Made by a program: the position numbers and the translations under genes
Notes under the pieces: generated by a model
What the model saw: only the letters and a program-made list of their open reading frames with translations
Told to the model about the DNA's origin: nothing
Databases searched by the model: none
Part shown: positions 53,288 to 61,293 of the stretch, piece after piece
Numbering within the stretch: position 1 is the stretch's first letter
Layout of the letters: the number at the start of each line of letters is the position of its first letter
Source: Lactobacillus johnsonii
GTDB lineage: Bacteria > Bacillota > Bacilli > Lactobacillales > Lactobacillaceae
Reading direction: 5' to 3'
Assembly (NCBI RefSeq): GCF_014058685.1
Contig: NZ_CP059055.1
Location: 1,674,001 to 1,738,000, forward strand
DNA length: 64,000 nucleotides

Positions 53288-54469
53288 TTAGTTTACACGG
53301 ATTGCGTAATCTGGCATGAAGTAACTTGAGATAGAAGCTTGAGTTACATTTTGACCTGGTTGTGGTGCGTGTACGTATTGGTTGTTACCTACGTAAATAG
53401 CATCGTGGTAGTCACCCCACATTAAGATGTCACCAGCTTGTGCTTGGCTAACAGAAATGTGTTGACCTGCACCAGCTTGTTGGTAAGTAGTACGTCCAAC
53501 GTTCTTACCAGCTTGGCTGTATGCGTATTGAACTAAACCAGAGCAGTCGTATGCATTAGGACCAGTTGCACCCCATACGTAAGGCTTACCAATTTGTGAT
53601 TGTGCTGCGCTAACTACAGTTTGTGCAGTACTGCTGTTTGATTGAGTTGAAGCTTGTGGCTTAGCAGTTTGAGTAGTTGCTGCTTGACTTGAAGCTTGTT
53701 GAGTTGGTTGAGCTTGTTGTTGTGCAGGCTTAGCAACAGTGTTGTTTTGTGCAGGTGCAGTGTAAGTAGTGTTTGATTGAGTTGAAGCAGTAGATACTTG
53801 CTTAGTAGTTGCTGCAGTATTAGTTTGTACGTAATTAGTTTGTGCTGGAGCAGCTTGAGTGTTAGCTGAAACAGTTGTAGTTGCAGTTTGTTGTACAGGT
53901 GCTGAAGCTTGTTGTACGTTTGCTGCAGTATTAGTTTGTACAGGTGTAGTAGTTGCAACAGATGCAGTGTTAACTGAAGCAGTAGTTGCTGCTTGTTGTG
54001 CGTTGTTAACGTTAGCTGCTGGAGCTTGTGCAGCATTATTGTTTGCAACGTTAGCTGCAGGAACTTGACTTACAGTAGTAGCAACTGCAGATAAGTCAGC
54101 AGTAACTGCGATTGGAGCTTCTTCTTCAACGTTGTCAGATGAAATCCATTGATTTCCACCTAAGTTGTACCAAGTTTCACCTTTAACAGTCTTAACTTTC
54201 TTGTATGTCTTCCAGCTTGATTGGTGTGGTAAGTACTTACCAGTTTGTTGCTTACCATCTTCGTAGCTGTTCCAAACAGCAACACTTTCACCAGTCTTAG
54301 AGTTTACCTTTACAACACCAATTTCTTTTGCAGGTGCTTGAAGAGTAGAAGCTTGAGCAGTACCGTTAAAAGATAATGAGTTTAATTTAGCTGCACTTAA
54401 AGTTGCAATACCTGCAACAGCGAATGAAGCAGCGGTTGTAAATTTGATTACTTTAGATTTGATAGTCAA
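53288..54469 (-). CDS. Secreted NlpC/P60 peptidoglycan endopeptidase
   Basis: This 393-residue secreted hydrolase has a signal peptide ending near AQA (residue 40), a bacterial SH3/SLAP-like wall-binding domain (about 45-115, with WYNLGGNQWISSDNV), a low-complexity Ala/Gln/Thr/Asn linker (about 125-275) and a C-terminal NlpC/P60 domain. The catalytic residues are Cys309 in AYDCSGLVQ, His355 in GDYHDAIYVG and a third polar residue, His367. It cleaves gamma-D-Glu bonds in peptidoglycan stems, probably in cell separation. Codons are biased as in a highly expressed gene. Monocistronic. Confidence 0.94.
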   Translation of the reverse strand: MTIKSKVIKFTTAASFAVAGIATLSAAKLNSLSFNGTAQASTLQAPAKEIGVVKVNSKTGESVAVWNSYEDGKQQTGKYLPHQSSWKTYKKVKTVKGETWYNLGGNQWISSDNVEEEAPIAVTADLSAVATTVSQVPAANVANNNAAQAPAANVNNAQQAATTASVNTASVATTTPVQTNTAANVQQASAPVQQTATTTVSANTQAAPAQTNYVQTNTAATTKQVSTASTQSNTTYTAPAQNNTVAKPAQQQAQPTQQASSQAATTQTAKPQASTQSNSSTAQTVVSAAQSQIGKPYVWGATGPNAYDCSGLVQYAYSQAGKNVGRTTYQQAGAGQHISVSQAQAGDILMWGDYHDAIYVGNNQYVHAPQPGQNVTQASISSYFMPDYAIRVN

Positions 54470-54662
54470 GGGTTATTCCTCCATAAAATTCATTTTCTTA
54501 ATTATCAACATAGCCGTCATTAATTAACTAAAAAGTTATACTATGTGTTTCTTTGTTTAATTGACAATGGTTATTGTAGGGTATAAATATTACAGCCCTG
54601 TTACAAAACTAAATCATTGTCATTACATTTAGCTTATTATCAACCTTTTTCATATTCAAAAT

Positions 54663-55220
54663 CTATTTATTTTCTAGCTTTTTTACGATCTTATCTAGTT
54701 CTTTAGCTGTCTTTTCCCAGTTGTCATTATTTAATACATGTGCTTTTTCAGCAAGTTCATCTGACAAATGTAAATCACGCTTAAATTCAAAACTATTTAA
54801 TCTTTTATCAATTTCACTAGCTTTATCCCCGCGTCCTAATAATCGCTTTTTTAGAACTGAAAAATCTGAAACAGTTAAATAAATAAAATATGCTTGCTTT
54901 CCTAATTTTTCTAAATAGGACTTAACTCCGTCAGTCTCAACAATCAAAGAAACCAAGTCATTCTTTGCCCATGCTTTTTCCAAAGCTTCTTTACTTGAGC
55001 CATATTGATATTCCCCATATTTTACATGTTCAAAGAAATGAAGTTTTTTAAAACTCTCATCAGTTTCAAAATAATATGACTTCCCCGGAATTTCTCCTTG
55101 TCTCATTGGCCTAGTAGTATGTGTTACTACACGCGGAATATTATATTTTTCCGTTAAGTATTTTGAGACTGTTGTCTTTCCTACTCCACTTGGTCCCGCA
55201 ATTATGATAATTCTTTGCAA
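54663..55220 (-). CDS. Guanylate kinase-like protein
   Basis: This 185-residue protein has the P-loop IIIIAGPSGVGKTT at its start, THTTRPMRQGEIPGKSYYF for GMP binding, and a C-terminal helix. It resembles guanylate kinase but is a paralogue common in lactobacilli, probably not the housekeeping Gmk; the substrate is unproved. The start is TTG at 55220 (MQRIIIIAG) with GGGAGAG upstream; the frame runs to 55340, but that extension overlaps the promoter and start of the divergent gene. Confidence 0.85.
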   Translation of the reverse strand: MQRIIIIAGPSGVGKTTVSKYLTEKYNIPRVVTHTTRPMRQGEIPGKSYYFETDESFKKLHFFEHVKYGEYQYGSSKEALEKAWAKNDLVSLIVETDGVKSYLEKLGKQAYFIYLTVSDFSVLKKRLLGRGDKASEIDKRLNSFEFKRDLHLSDELAEKAHVLNNDNWEKTAKELDKIVKKLENK

Positions 55221-55310
55221 AATATTACTCTCCCGCTTGAAATCGACTATTATATATAATAGTATTTCACTATTGTAAAACATTTCTGTACAGAAAAGGG
55301 AGTTTTTTAA

Positions 55311-55604
55311 ATGAAAAAAGCTGATGTAAAAATTGGTCAAATTTTAGCTGCTACTTCTGAGGAAGAACTTAAGCATCCTTTTCAAGGAAAAGTAGAAAAA
55401 ATTTATGAAAATTCTGCTTTGCTAGCTATCACTTCATATGACCCAGAAGATGAATCTTCAGTTAATGAATTAAACAATAAAATGGTCATTAACTTCAAGA
55501 GCTTAAAGAAGGTAAAATCACCTGCACGTGGAAAGACTGCCGCAACAAACGATGTAAAGATTTCTAAAGTTGAACCTGACAAAAAGGATAAAGAATCAAA
55601 ATAA
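55311..55604 (+). CDS. DUF2187-like small protein
   Basis: This 97-residue protein has a compact N-terminal beta-rich domain (KIGQILAATSEEELKHPFQG, then KVEKIYENSALLAI) that resembles the DUF2187/KOW-like proteins of Firmicutes, and a charged Lys-rich tail (KKVKSPARGK, PDKKDKESK) suggestive of nucleic-acid or ribosome contact. SD AAAGGGAG precedes the ATG. It lies 49 bases before the membrane protein gene and may share its transcript. Function unknown. Confidence 0.75.
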   Translation: MKKADVKIGQILAATSEEELKHPFQGKVEKIYENSALLAITSYDPEDESSVNELNNKMVINFKSLKKVKSPARGKTAATNDVKISKVEPDKKDKESK

Positions 55605-55653
55605 AAATTAAGCCTAAATATTTTTTTGTTTTATCAAAGGAACCTAAAATCAC

Positions 55654-57183
55654 ATGAAAAAACGGCTTCAAACATTCTTATTTTGGTTTATTTTAATTCA
55701 GCCATTTTTAGATATTTATTGGTTATCTAGGCCACCACTTCTAAAATTTTCAATCCCCACTATTTTGAGAGTTTTAGGAGTTTTTATTGCCTTTATCTTA
55801 TTCTTTAGTATTAAAAATAATTGGCAAAGATTCAGAAAACAATGGTGGATTATTGCTTATATTGGAGTTTTAATCTTATACTCAATTTTTCACCTAATTT
55901 CGGTAAGAAATTTTACTGGTGTGGACGCAACAGGTTTCCATTACTCACCTAAAGTTGAAATTTTTTATCTAGTAAGAGCTTGTCTGCCACTAATTGTTAT
56001 CTATATTACCTCATACAGCGGTTTTAAGGAGAAATACTTTTTCCGCGTAATTCAAGGTATCTCAGGCTTATATTCTTTAACAATCGTTATCTCAAATCTA
56101 TTTCTTTTCTCATTAACTTCATACCATACTACTGAAGCTAAAAGAATTAGTGCTAATATTTTTTCTTGGTTTACTCAAACAAATTATCCTTTTAATGCCT
56201 TAGCTTCTAAAGGAGTTTTCTTTCAAGCTAACACTTTATCAGCTATTTTGTTTATGATCATGCCTATTATGCTCTATATTCTTTATAAAGAGTTTAATCT
56301 TTTAAATATAGTTCTAGTGAGTGCGCAAGCATTAGCAATGTTAATGCTTGGAACAAAAGTTGGAAATTTCGGACTGATTATTAGCCTAGTGGTCTTTTTA
56401 TTTGTCTTCTTAATTCACAGTTTAATTTTGAAGAATACTAAGTTTTCAGCCAAATTCTTAATTACATTAATTTGTATACTAACTGCTTCGGCTGCTATTT
56501 TCCCTTATAGTCCAACCCTCAGACGGTCTTCACTTGAAAGTGGTGTAGCTCAAAAGAGAAGCAATCTTGGCGACAAAAAGAGGCTTGACCAAGAACTTAA
56601 TGCTGGATTGGAAAGATATAAAGGCAAAAAACAAGAAGACTATCTTAAAGAATTTATCAAGAAAAATTACTGGGTATATTCTTTAAAACATGATCTAGTA
56701 TTGGAGCATTACACTTATCAAAATGATCCATACTACTGGCTTGAAGTGATGAAAAGACCAGCAAATGAACGCCTAAATTATCGACATCTAGAAAAAGATA
56801 TCTTAAACCGCGTCATGAAAACTGATAAAAACAAATCAAATAAATTGTTTGGTATTTCTTTTAGCCGTGAAAATAATATTGCCCCACTAGAGCGAGACTT
56901 TTTAGCACAATATTATTCAATGGGAATATTAGGAGTCATCCTCTTAGACGTTATTTACTTATTTGTTCTAGGCTATGGCATCTTTTATTGGCTGTTCAAT
57001 AAAAAAGTAAGATCCTTTTTAAACTCTTCGCTATTACTATCAGAAGGATTTATCTTGTTTGCTGCTTTTTATGCAGGTAATGTACTTGAATACTTATCAG
57101 CAACTTTAGTAATGGCATTTATCTTAGGATTTTTATTGCAAAATATTCGCTATAGTCGTTATTCAGAAATATCTTCCAAATAA
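55654..57183 (+). CDS. O-antigen ligase-like polysaccharide membrane protein
   Basis: This 509-residue protein has about ten to twelve membrane helices and one large hydrophilic loop (about residues 285-415), the layout of Wzy_C/O-antigen ligase family proteins. In Gram-positives these act in polysaccharide polymerisation or transfer to wall polymers. Catalytic residues cannot be assigned by eye. No glycosyltransferase cluster is nearby. It is followed by a bidirectional terminator. Confidence 0.82.
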   Translation: MKKRLQTFLFWFILIQPFLDIYWLSRPPLLKFSIPTILRVLGVFIAFILFFSIKNNWQRFRKQWWIIAYIGVLILYSIFHLISVRNFTGVDATGFHYSPKVEIFYLVRACLPLIVIYITSYSGFKEKYFFRVIQGISGLYSLTIVISNLFLFSLTSYHTTEAKRISANIFSWFTQTNYPFNALASKGVFFQANTLSAILFMIMPIMLYILYKEFNLLNIVLVSAQALAMLMLGTKVGNFGLIISLVVFLFVFLIHSLILKNTKFSAKFLITLICILTASAAIFPYSPTLRRSSLESGVAQKRSNLGDKKRLDQELNAGLERYKGKKQEDYLKEFIKKNYWVYSLKHDLVLEHYTYQNDPYYWLEVMKRPANERLNYRHLEKDILNRVMKTDKNKSNKLFGISFSRENNIAPLERDFLAQYYSMGILGVILLDVIYLFVLGYGIFYWLFNKKVRSFLNSSLLLSEGFILFAAFYAGNVLEYLSATLVMAFILGFLLQNIRYSRYSEISSK

Positions 57184-57188
57184 CTAAA

Positions 57189-57235
57189 CAAAAGGCCTTA
57201 TTTCGAATTGTATTCATCGAAATAAGGCCTTTTTA
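57189..57235. terminator. Bidirectional terminator after the O-antigen ligase-like gene
   Basis: A 17-bp perfect stem AAAAGGCCTTATTTCGA and its complement lies between convergent genes. Confidence 0.93.
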
Positions 57236-57252
57236 TTGCTAAATTATCTTTA

Positions 57253-57879
57253 TTATTTTAATTCTCTTACAAAAGTACGGTCAGGTACTCTAATTAAGTA
57301 GTACCTAGCTGCTGTCTTACCGGCATGCATTCTTAAACCATTCTGCCAGTTTTTCTTATAGGTAGCCGTATAAGTAGCCACATAAGCATTTTGGTAGCGT
57401 GCATCTGCTTGGACTAATTGCTTAGATGAATAAGGAATAGCTCCCGCTTGAACAGACATTGGATTTTTTCCGTCAGAAATTGTAGCATAATTACTCGTAA
57501 CAGTTACTCTGTTTCCGTTACTATAAAAAGTATATGTCTGAATTGGAGTTTTTTTATTGTCAGATTTAGCGGTGACATAGTATGAGCGTTTATTGCCCGC
57601 TGTTAAAATTAATGGTTGATATTCAATTTTACTAGATAAAACCTGTTTATTTTCTAAATCAGGATTGTAAAATAAAGTGATGCTAAACATATAGATCGCA
57701 CCGCATAAAAGAATTAAAACTTCTAAAATATCTAACAAGGTAGTTTTCCACTCAAAGCGTTTGCGATCTTTTACAATCATTATTAAGTGACGTTTTCGAA
57801 TATTTTGTACAATAAAAATTAAATATAAAACCAGAATTAACCAGGCCAAAATACCTAAAATATTCCATCCAAGTGTCAT
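57253..57879 (-). CDS. LVIS_2131-family membrane protein
   Basis: This 208-residue protein has two N-terminal membrane helices (about residues 5-27 and 50-70) and an extracytoplasmic beta-rich domain (QPLILTAGNKRSYYVTAKSD, ... TYTATYKKNWQNGLRMHAG). I recognise it as the conserved LVIS_2131 family of Lactobacillaceae, with no known function. SD GGAGG precedes the ATG. It is divergent from nrdI. Confidence 0.8.
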   Translation of the reverse strand: MTLGWNILGILAWLILVLYLIFIVQNIRKRHLIMIVKDRKRFEWKTTLLDILEVLILLCGAIYMFSITLFYNPDLENKQVLSSKIEYQPLILTAGNKRSYYVTAKSDNKKTPIQTYTFYSNGNRVTVTSNYATISDGKNPMSVQAGAIPYSSKQLVQADARYQNAYVATYTATYKKNWQNGLRMHAGKTAARYYLIRVPDRTFVRELK

Positions 57880-57947
57880 AAGGGAACCTCCATTTTCTTT
57901 AAGTTAAGTATACGGTACTTAGTGGCGTTTTTAAAACTTTTTTTGAT

Positions 57948-57976
57948 TTGACTTTAACTTTAAAAATCGCGACAAT
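57948..57976 (+). promoter_or_regulatory. Probable nrdI promoter
   Basis: TTGACT (57948-57953), 17 bases, GACAAT (57971-57976), about 45 bases upstream of the nrdI start. The -10 is imperfect. Confidence 0.5.
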
Positions 57977-58021
57977 TGAATATGTAGAAGGTAGTTTTGG
58001 TATATAACGATAGGCAAAACT

Positions 58022-58483
58022 ATGGTAAAAATAGCTTTTTATACAATTACAGGACAAACGCAACGGTTCATAGATAAAACGGGGCTTGATGCACATCGAA
58101 TTGAGGATGCTCATCCTCAATATCAAATGAATGATAAATACATTTTGATTTTACCTTCATATCAAGATTTTATGATGGATTCCGTTGTTGATTTTTTAAC
58201 ATATAAAGATAATAAAAAAAATCTTTTAGGATTAATTGGATGTGGTAATCGTAACTTTAACGATCTTTTTGGCCAAACAGCAAAAAAGATCTCGGTTACA
58301 TTACATGTTCCTATTCTTTACTTACTAGAACTTAGTGGCAATTCGACTGACGTCAAAAATGTTCGTCAAATTGTTATGGAAGCTCGAAAAAAAGAAAAAG
58401 GTGCACAAAAAGATTTACCAATTCAAAATCCAGCTCTTAGCAATATTAGTTTCTTAAGTGACTTCAGGCAGAAAAATGAATAA
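58022..58483 (+). CDS. nrdI: NrdI flavodoxin-like protein
   Basis: This 153-residue flavodoxin-like protein has the phosphate-binding loop YTITGQTQRF, the flavin-contacting LPSYQDF segment, and GCGNRNFNDLFG and LELSGNSTDV typical of NrdI. In class Ib ribonucleotide reductases NrdI passes an oxidant (or superoxide) to NrdF to form the radical cofactor. Here the next gene, overlapping by eight bases, encodes a NrdF homologue without most metal ligands, and no nrdE or nrdH is adjacent. The C-terminal extension after residue 125 is hydrophilic. SD is weak (AGGC). Confidence 0.93.
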   Translation: MVKIAFYTITGQTQRFIDKTGLDAHRIEDAHPQYQMNDKYILILPSYQDFMMDSVVDFLTYKDNKKNLLGLIGCGNRNFNDLFGQTAKKISVTLHVPILYLLELSGNSTDVKNVRQIVMEARKKEKGAQKDLPIQNPALSNISFLSDFRQKNE

Positions 58484-59417
58484 AAAACCTTATTATAAAG
58501 CAAACAACTGGAACACTGTAGAAGAGCAAGTAGATCGTTCTGCTTGGGCGAGATTAAATGATATTGTTTACGAACCTCGTCGTGTTCCAATTTATAAAGA
58601 TCAGAAAGAGTTTCTTCATCTCCCTAAAAACGAACAAACTGTGATTTTGCACAGTTTTGGCTCTTTAACGCTCTCTTCTACTCTCCAAATGAAAGTAGCT
58701 CTATCCGAAATAAAAAAAGATGCTGAAAATTCTGAAGAAGTTGCTGTATATAATGCACTTCAATATCTAGAATCTATTAATAATAAGGCATATAGCTATG
58801 TATTAGCTGAATTCTCTGATTCTAAAAAACAAGAAGATGCCTATGAATGGGCAAACCAAAATCCTTATCTACAAAAAAAGATGAAACTTCTAAATACAGT
58901 ATATCAATCAGGAAATACTATTCAGAAAAAAGCTGCTCACGTTTTTCTATCAACTGGCCTTTATCATTCATCATTTTTTGGCCCGTTATATTTATTCGGA
59001 CAACATAAATTACCAAGAACGGCAGAATTGATTAAATATGCCCTTAGAATTACAACTTTAAATGGCATTTATACCGGAATTAAGTTTCGGCGAGATTTTT
59101 TCAAACTTTCTAAGAAAGAACAGAAAAAAGTGCATGATTGGGTATATGATCTATGTGATAATTTATATGACAATGAGCTTAGCCATATTAAACTCTTGTA
59201 TCAGAATACTGATCTTGAAGATAAGGTCGAGCATTACATTCATTACACATTAAATAAAGCTCTTATGAATTTAGGACAAGAGCCAAAATATCCAGAAAAT
59301 GTTGAGACTTTAGATCCAATTTTGACCACTGGTCTGATGGAAAGTGCAATGATTGAGGATTTCTTCTTTTACACTAATGCCCATCCCATCCTAAAAATGC
59401 GTGAAATAACAAAATAA
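58476..59417 (+). CDS. NrdF-like protein lacking five of six di-metal ligands
   Basis: This 313-residue protein aligns along its length with class Ib NrdF (NNWNTVEEQVDRSAWARL; YLQKKMKLLNTVYQS; GPLYLFGQHKL; NKALMNLGQEPKYPE). Compared with standard NrdF, LTLLDT is LTLSST (Asp to Ser68), ExxH is ESIN (Glu99 kept, His to Asn102), the third Glu is Ser159, and DEAIHG is ITTLNG (Glu to Thr193, His to Asn196). The radical Tyr is kept (Tyr106 in KAYS). The acidic C-terminal NrdE-binding tail is not evident. It cannot hold the usual Fe or Mn pair; it may be a metal-free radical protein related in idea to class Ie, or have another role. ATG at 58476 after an AGGCAG SD. Confidence 0.88.
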   Translation: MNKKPYYKANNWNTVEEQVDRSAWARLNDIVYEPRRVPIYKDQKEFLHLPKNEQTVILHSFGSLTLSSTLQMKVALSEIKKDAENSEEVAVYNALQYLESINNKAYSYVLAEFSDSKKQEDAYEWANQNPYLQKKMKLLNTVYQSGNTIQKKAAHVFLSTGLYHSSFFGPLYLFGQHKLPRTAELIKYALRITTLNGIYTGIKFRRDFFKLSKKEQKKVHDWVYDLCDNLYDNELSHIKLLYQNTDLEDKVEHYIHYTLNKALMNLGQEPKYPENVETLDPILTTGLMESAMIEDFFFYTNAHPILKMREITK

Positions 59418-59449
59418 GGAGTTAGCATAAAGGCTAGCTCCTTATTTTG
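59411..59449. terminator. Bidirectional terminator after the nrdF-like gene
   Basis: The stem AAAATAAGGAG-TAGC / GCTAGCTCCTTATTTT spans the gene end and the 3' end of the convergent gene. Confidence 0.88.
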
Positions 59450-59927
59450 TTTTCTTAGTTTTTGTTTCGGGTTTTTGATAGTTGCGAATTACTTCAATCT
59501 TTTCTTCAATTGCTTTAACTAGTAATGCACTATATTTTTCTGGATCGGCTACGATCTCATCACTTGAACCCAAGATATCAATTCGGAAGTGAGAAACATT
59601 TACATATTCTGAAATAGTTTCAAAATAAATATTTACTTCATATTCATCCTCATTGTTACAAAAGTTGCTAATTTTTTTGTAGTTAGCAAATGGAAGATTA
59701 ATGATGTTACTTTCAAGGGCAAAAGTCATTGGTCTTCTTCCACTAATGGCCAGCTGCGTTTGAATGAGGGAATCATGTTTAAAAGCTTGCACAGCTTCAC
59801 TAATCATTTTAGTTGCAATATTTTTTAATTTTGTCTTAGTTATTTCGCTATATTTAATTGTCTCAAGATCTTGAAGATAATCTTGTTCTTCAATTTTTTT
59901 AGTTATTTCTTCTTGTTTAATTTTCAC
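59442..59927 (-). CDS. Hypothetical soluble protein (161 aa)
   Basis: I do not recognise this protein. It starts at GTG with AAAGGA upstream, opens with a charged helix (KIKQEEITKKIEEQDYLQDL), has a central alpha/beta segment and ends in a Lys-rich tail (KPETKTKKTK). No membrane segment or catalytic motif is visible. It lies between nrdF-like and mazF on opposite and same strand respectively, with no operon partner. Confidence 0.7.
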   Translation of the reverse strand: MKIKQEEITKKIEEQDYLQDLETIKYSEITKTKLKNIATKMISEAVQAFKHDSLIQTQLAISGRRPMTFALESNIINLPFANYKKISNFCNNEDEYEVNIYFETISEYVNVSHFRIDILGSSDEIVADPEKYSALLVKAIEEKIEVIRNYQKPETKTKKTK

Positions 59928-60012
59928 GATAAAAATTCCTTTGTGTATCCTTTTTCATTACTAAGATACTCAATAAATCTTTTTCATGCAACTACAAAAA
60001 TTAACTACTCGT

Positions 60013-60354
60013 CTAATCAAGTTGCAAAGCAAAACTAAGTAATTCCATTACTTTAAGCATATCTTCTGGTCTAAGATGATCTGCTGGTTTTTCATCGAGC
60101 AATCTCATTCTAGAAAAAGTTTGAATTTGAGCTGCATTTACACGACCATGAATATGATATCCGAATAAGTCCAAGTAGGTAGGGAAATGGTTGCCGTGGG
60201 ATGTAATTGGACAAACCATTAGGTAATTAGTCTTTTCATTATATGAATTAGACGATACTACTACCGCAGGATGTTTTCCCTTCATTTCTTGTCCAACTGA
60301 CGGTGAAAAATCCGCCCACACAATATCTCCCTGTTTAAATTTATTCTTCGGCAT
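60013..60354 (-). CDS. mazF: MazF/PemK-family toxin, mRNA interferase
   Basis: This 113-residue toxin has the MazF fold markers GDIVWADFSPSVGQEMKGKHPAVVVSS and the later VCPITS and INAAQIQT-like (VNAAQIQTFSRMRL) blocks; the Arg and Thr/Ser residues of the active site are present. It would cleave mRNA unless bound by the antitoxin encoded just upstream, with which it overlaps by 14 bases. ATG at 60354 follows AGGA; longer frames lie within the antitoxin gene. Standard length, apparently intact. Confidence 0.93.
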   Translation of the reverse strand: MPKNKFKQGDIVWADFSPSVGQEMKGKHPAVVVSSNSYNEKTNYLMVCPITSHGNHFPTYLDLFGYHIHGRVNAAQIQTFSRMRLLDEKPADHLRPEDMLKVMELLSFALQLD

Positions 60355-60592
60355 GACGTAATTCCTCCATAGCCATATTTTCCCAAGCTTCCCTTTCTGG
60401 TCCTGGTACATCTTCAAATTTAGCATCGGAGGTATAAGGATTAGAAATTTTCGGTATTAAGATCAAACTTCCATCAGCTTTCTGATGAATTGCATACTCA
60501 GTTCCTACCTCTACTTTAAAAGAAGCAGGTAGTGAAAAGCCAACTGAATTACCGACCTTTTGAGTTACAATATGATGAATAGATATTTTCAT
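60341..60592 (-). CDS. mazE: MazE/AbrB-type antitoxin
   Basis: This 83-residue antitoxin has an N-terminal swapped-hairpin AbrB DNA-binding domain (VTQKVGNSVGFSLPASF, VEVGTEYAIHQKADGSLILIPK) and a C-terminal acidic tail (DVPGPEREAWENMAMEEL) that wraps the toxin. It would neutralise MazF and repress the operon. SD GAGGT precedes the ATG. The gene begins 44 bases after the terminator of the structured RNA at 60636-60815, so that RNA may act as its leader. Confidence 0.92.
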   Translation of the reverse strand: MKISIHHIVTQKVGNSVGFSLPASFKVEVGTEYAIHQKADGSLILIPKISNPYTSDAKFEDVPGPEREAWENMAMEELRHAEE

Positions 60593-60635
60593 AAGTTTTT
60601 ACCTCATTAAGTTACTTTCAAGGATATTGTAGTAC

Positions 60636-60815
60636 TAAAAAAGACTAACTTTCAAAAGAAAGCTAGTCTTTTTTGCGAGAAACATACAAAAGTATGTCAG
60701 GGTCTTTGTTTCACAGCCAAAGTAGCCCATCATCAGCACTTCCCGTGCTTTGACTTCGCAAGTCTAGATGATCTCTGTCAAAGAACGCATCTCGCGTTTT
60801 CCTCGACTCGTCGCA
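60636..60815 (-). ncRNA. Structured RNA with its own promoter and terminator
   Basis: On the minus strand an extended -10 (TGGTATAAT, 60822-60830) is followed by about 180 bases of compact structure. The closing stem is GCGAGA / TCTCGC (60790-60795 with 60675-60680). Inside are CAAAGAC-type arms (60779-60786 with 60702-60708), ATCATC / GATGAT (60767-60772 with 60729-60734) enclosing hairpins GACTT / AAGTC and AGCAC / GTGCT, and a separate hairpin ACATAC / GTATGT (60682-60697). It ends in the terminator GACTAGCTTTC / GAAAGTTAGTC plus T's (60636-60674). Base-pairing supports a real RNA. I do not recognise the class; it is not SRP RNA, tmRNA or a T-box. It could be free-standing or a mazEF attenuator. 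Confidence 0.7.
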
Positions 60816-60821
60816 TGTCCT

Positions 60822-60830
60822 ATTATACCA
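60822..60830 (-). promoter_or_regulatory. Extended -10 promoter of the structured RNA
   Basis: TGGTATAAT on the minus strand is a perfect extended -10; only a poor -35 lies upstream. It starts just beyond the end of the threonine exporter gene. Confidence 0.6.
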
Positions 60831-61293
60831 AATTTTTCTTGTTTTTTCTATTTTGACGCTTCTTGAAAAAGATTTCTCCAATTAACTGTGCAAGCATAAA
60901 ACCCATCGCTATTGCTATCGTGACAATTGCTACACGCAGGATCAGATCTTCTGCATCAGATAATTGACCTTCTACCATCGCACGCACCGCCTGGTAGGCC
61001 GGTACACCTGGGACTAAAGGAACTACACCCGGAATATTAAAAACAGTTACTGGACACTTTTTAATACGAGCAAATACCAGCCCTAGAATTCCAACACACA
61101 GGGCTCCTAAAAGATTAGACCCCAATCGGCCAACACCGATTCGATTTGCCAGCCAGTATAGAATCCAACCTGCACTTCCGCTAATGCCACATAAAACTAA
61201 AGCGCGGTGTGGGACGTTAATAATTAACCCAAAGCCAACAGCTGCAAGCCATGCAAATACTAAATTAATAATTATTTCTAACCAAAAAGGCAT
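60823..61293 (-). CDS. Threonine/serine exporter, small subunit (ThrE C-terminal-like)
   Basis: This 156-residue membrane protein has four to five helices and the ThrE_2/DUF3815 pattern (SGSAGWILYWLANRIG, PVTVFNIPGVVPLVPGVPAY). It matches the C-terminal half of ThrE, which in lactobacilli is often split in two proteins. The start codon overlaps the stop of the larger subunit as TAATG, so the halves are made together. The predicted complex exports threonine or serine. The basic tail KKRQNRKNKK lies in the cytoplasm. Confidence 0.88.
   Translation of the reverse strand: MPFWLEIIINLVFAWLAAVGFGLIINVPHRALVLCGISGSAGWILYWLANRIGVGRLGSNLLGALCVGILGLVFARIKKCPVTVFNIPGVVPLVPGVPAYQAVRAMVEGQLSDAEDLILRVAIVTIAIAMGFMLAQLIGEIFFKKRQNRKNKKNLV

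Noticed and set aside
53614-54068. Overlapping ORFs in the NlpC/P60 linker
   Set aside because: They are alternative frames of the Ala/Gln/Thr linker with Leu/Gln or Ala/Val-only sequence and no SD.
60636-60815. Identification as SRP RNA, tmRNA or T-box
   Set aside because: The conserved SRP loop, the tmRNA tag/acceptor ends and the T-box AGGGTGG motif are all missing; 6S RNA is not excluded but the multibranched fold does not look like its long rod.
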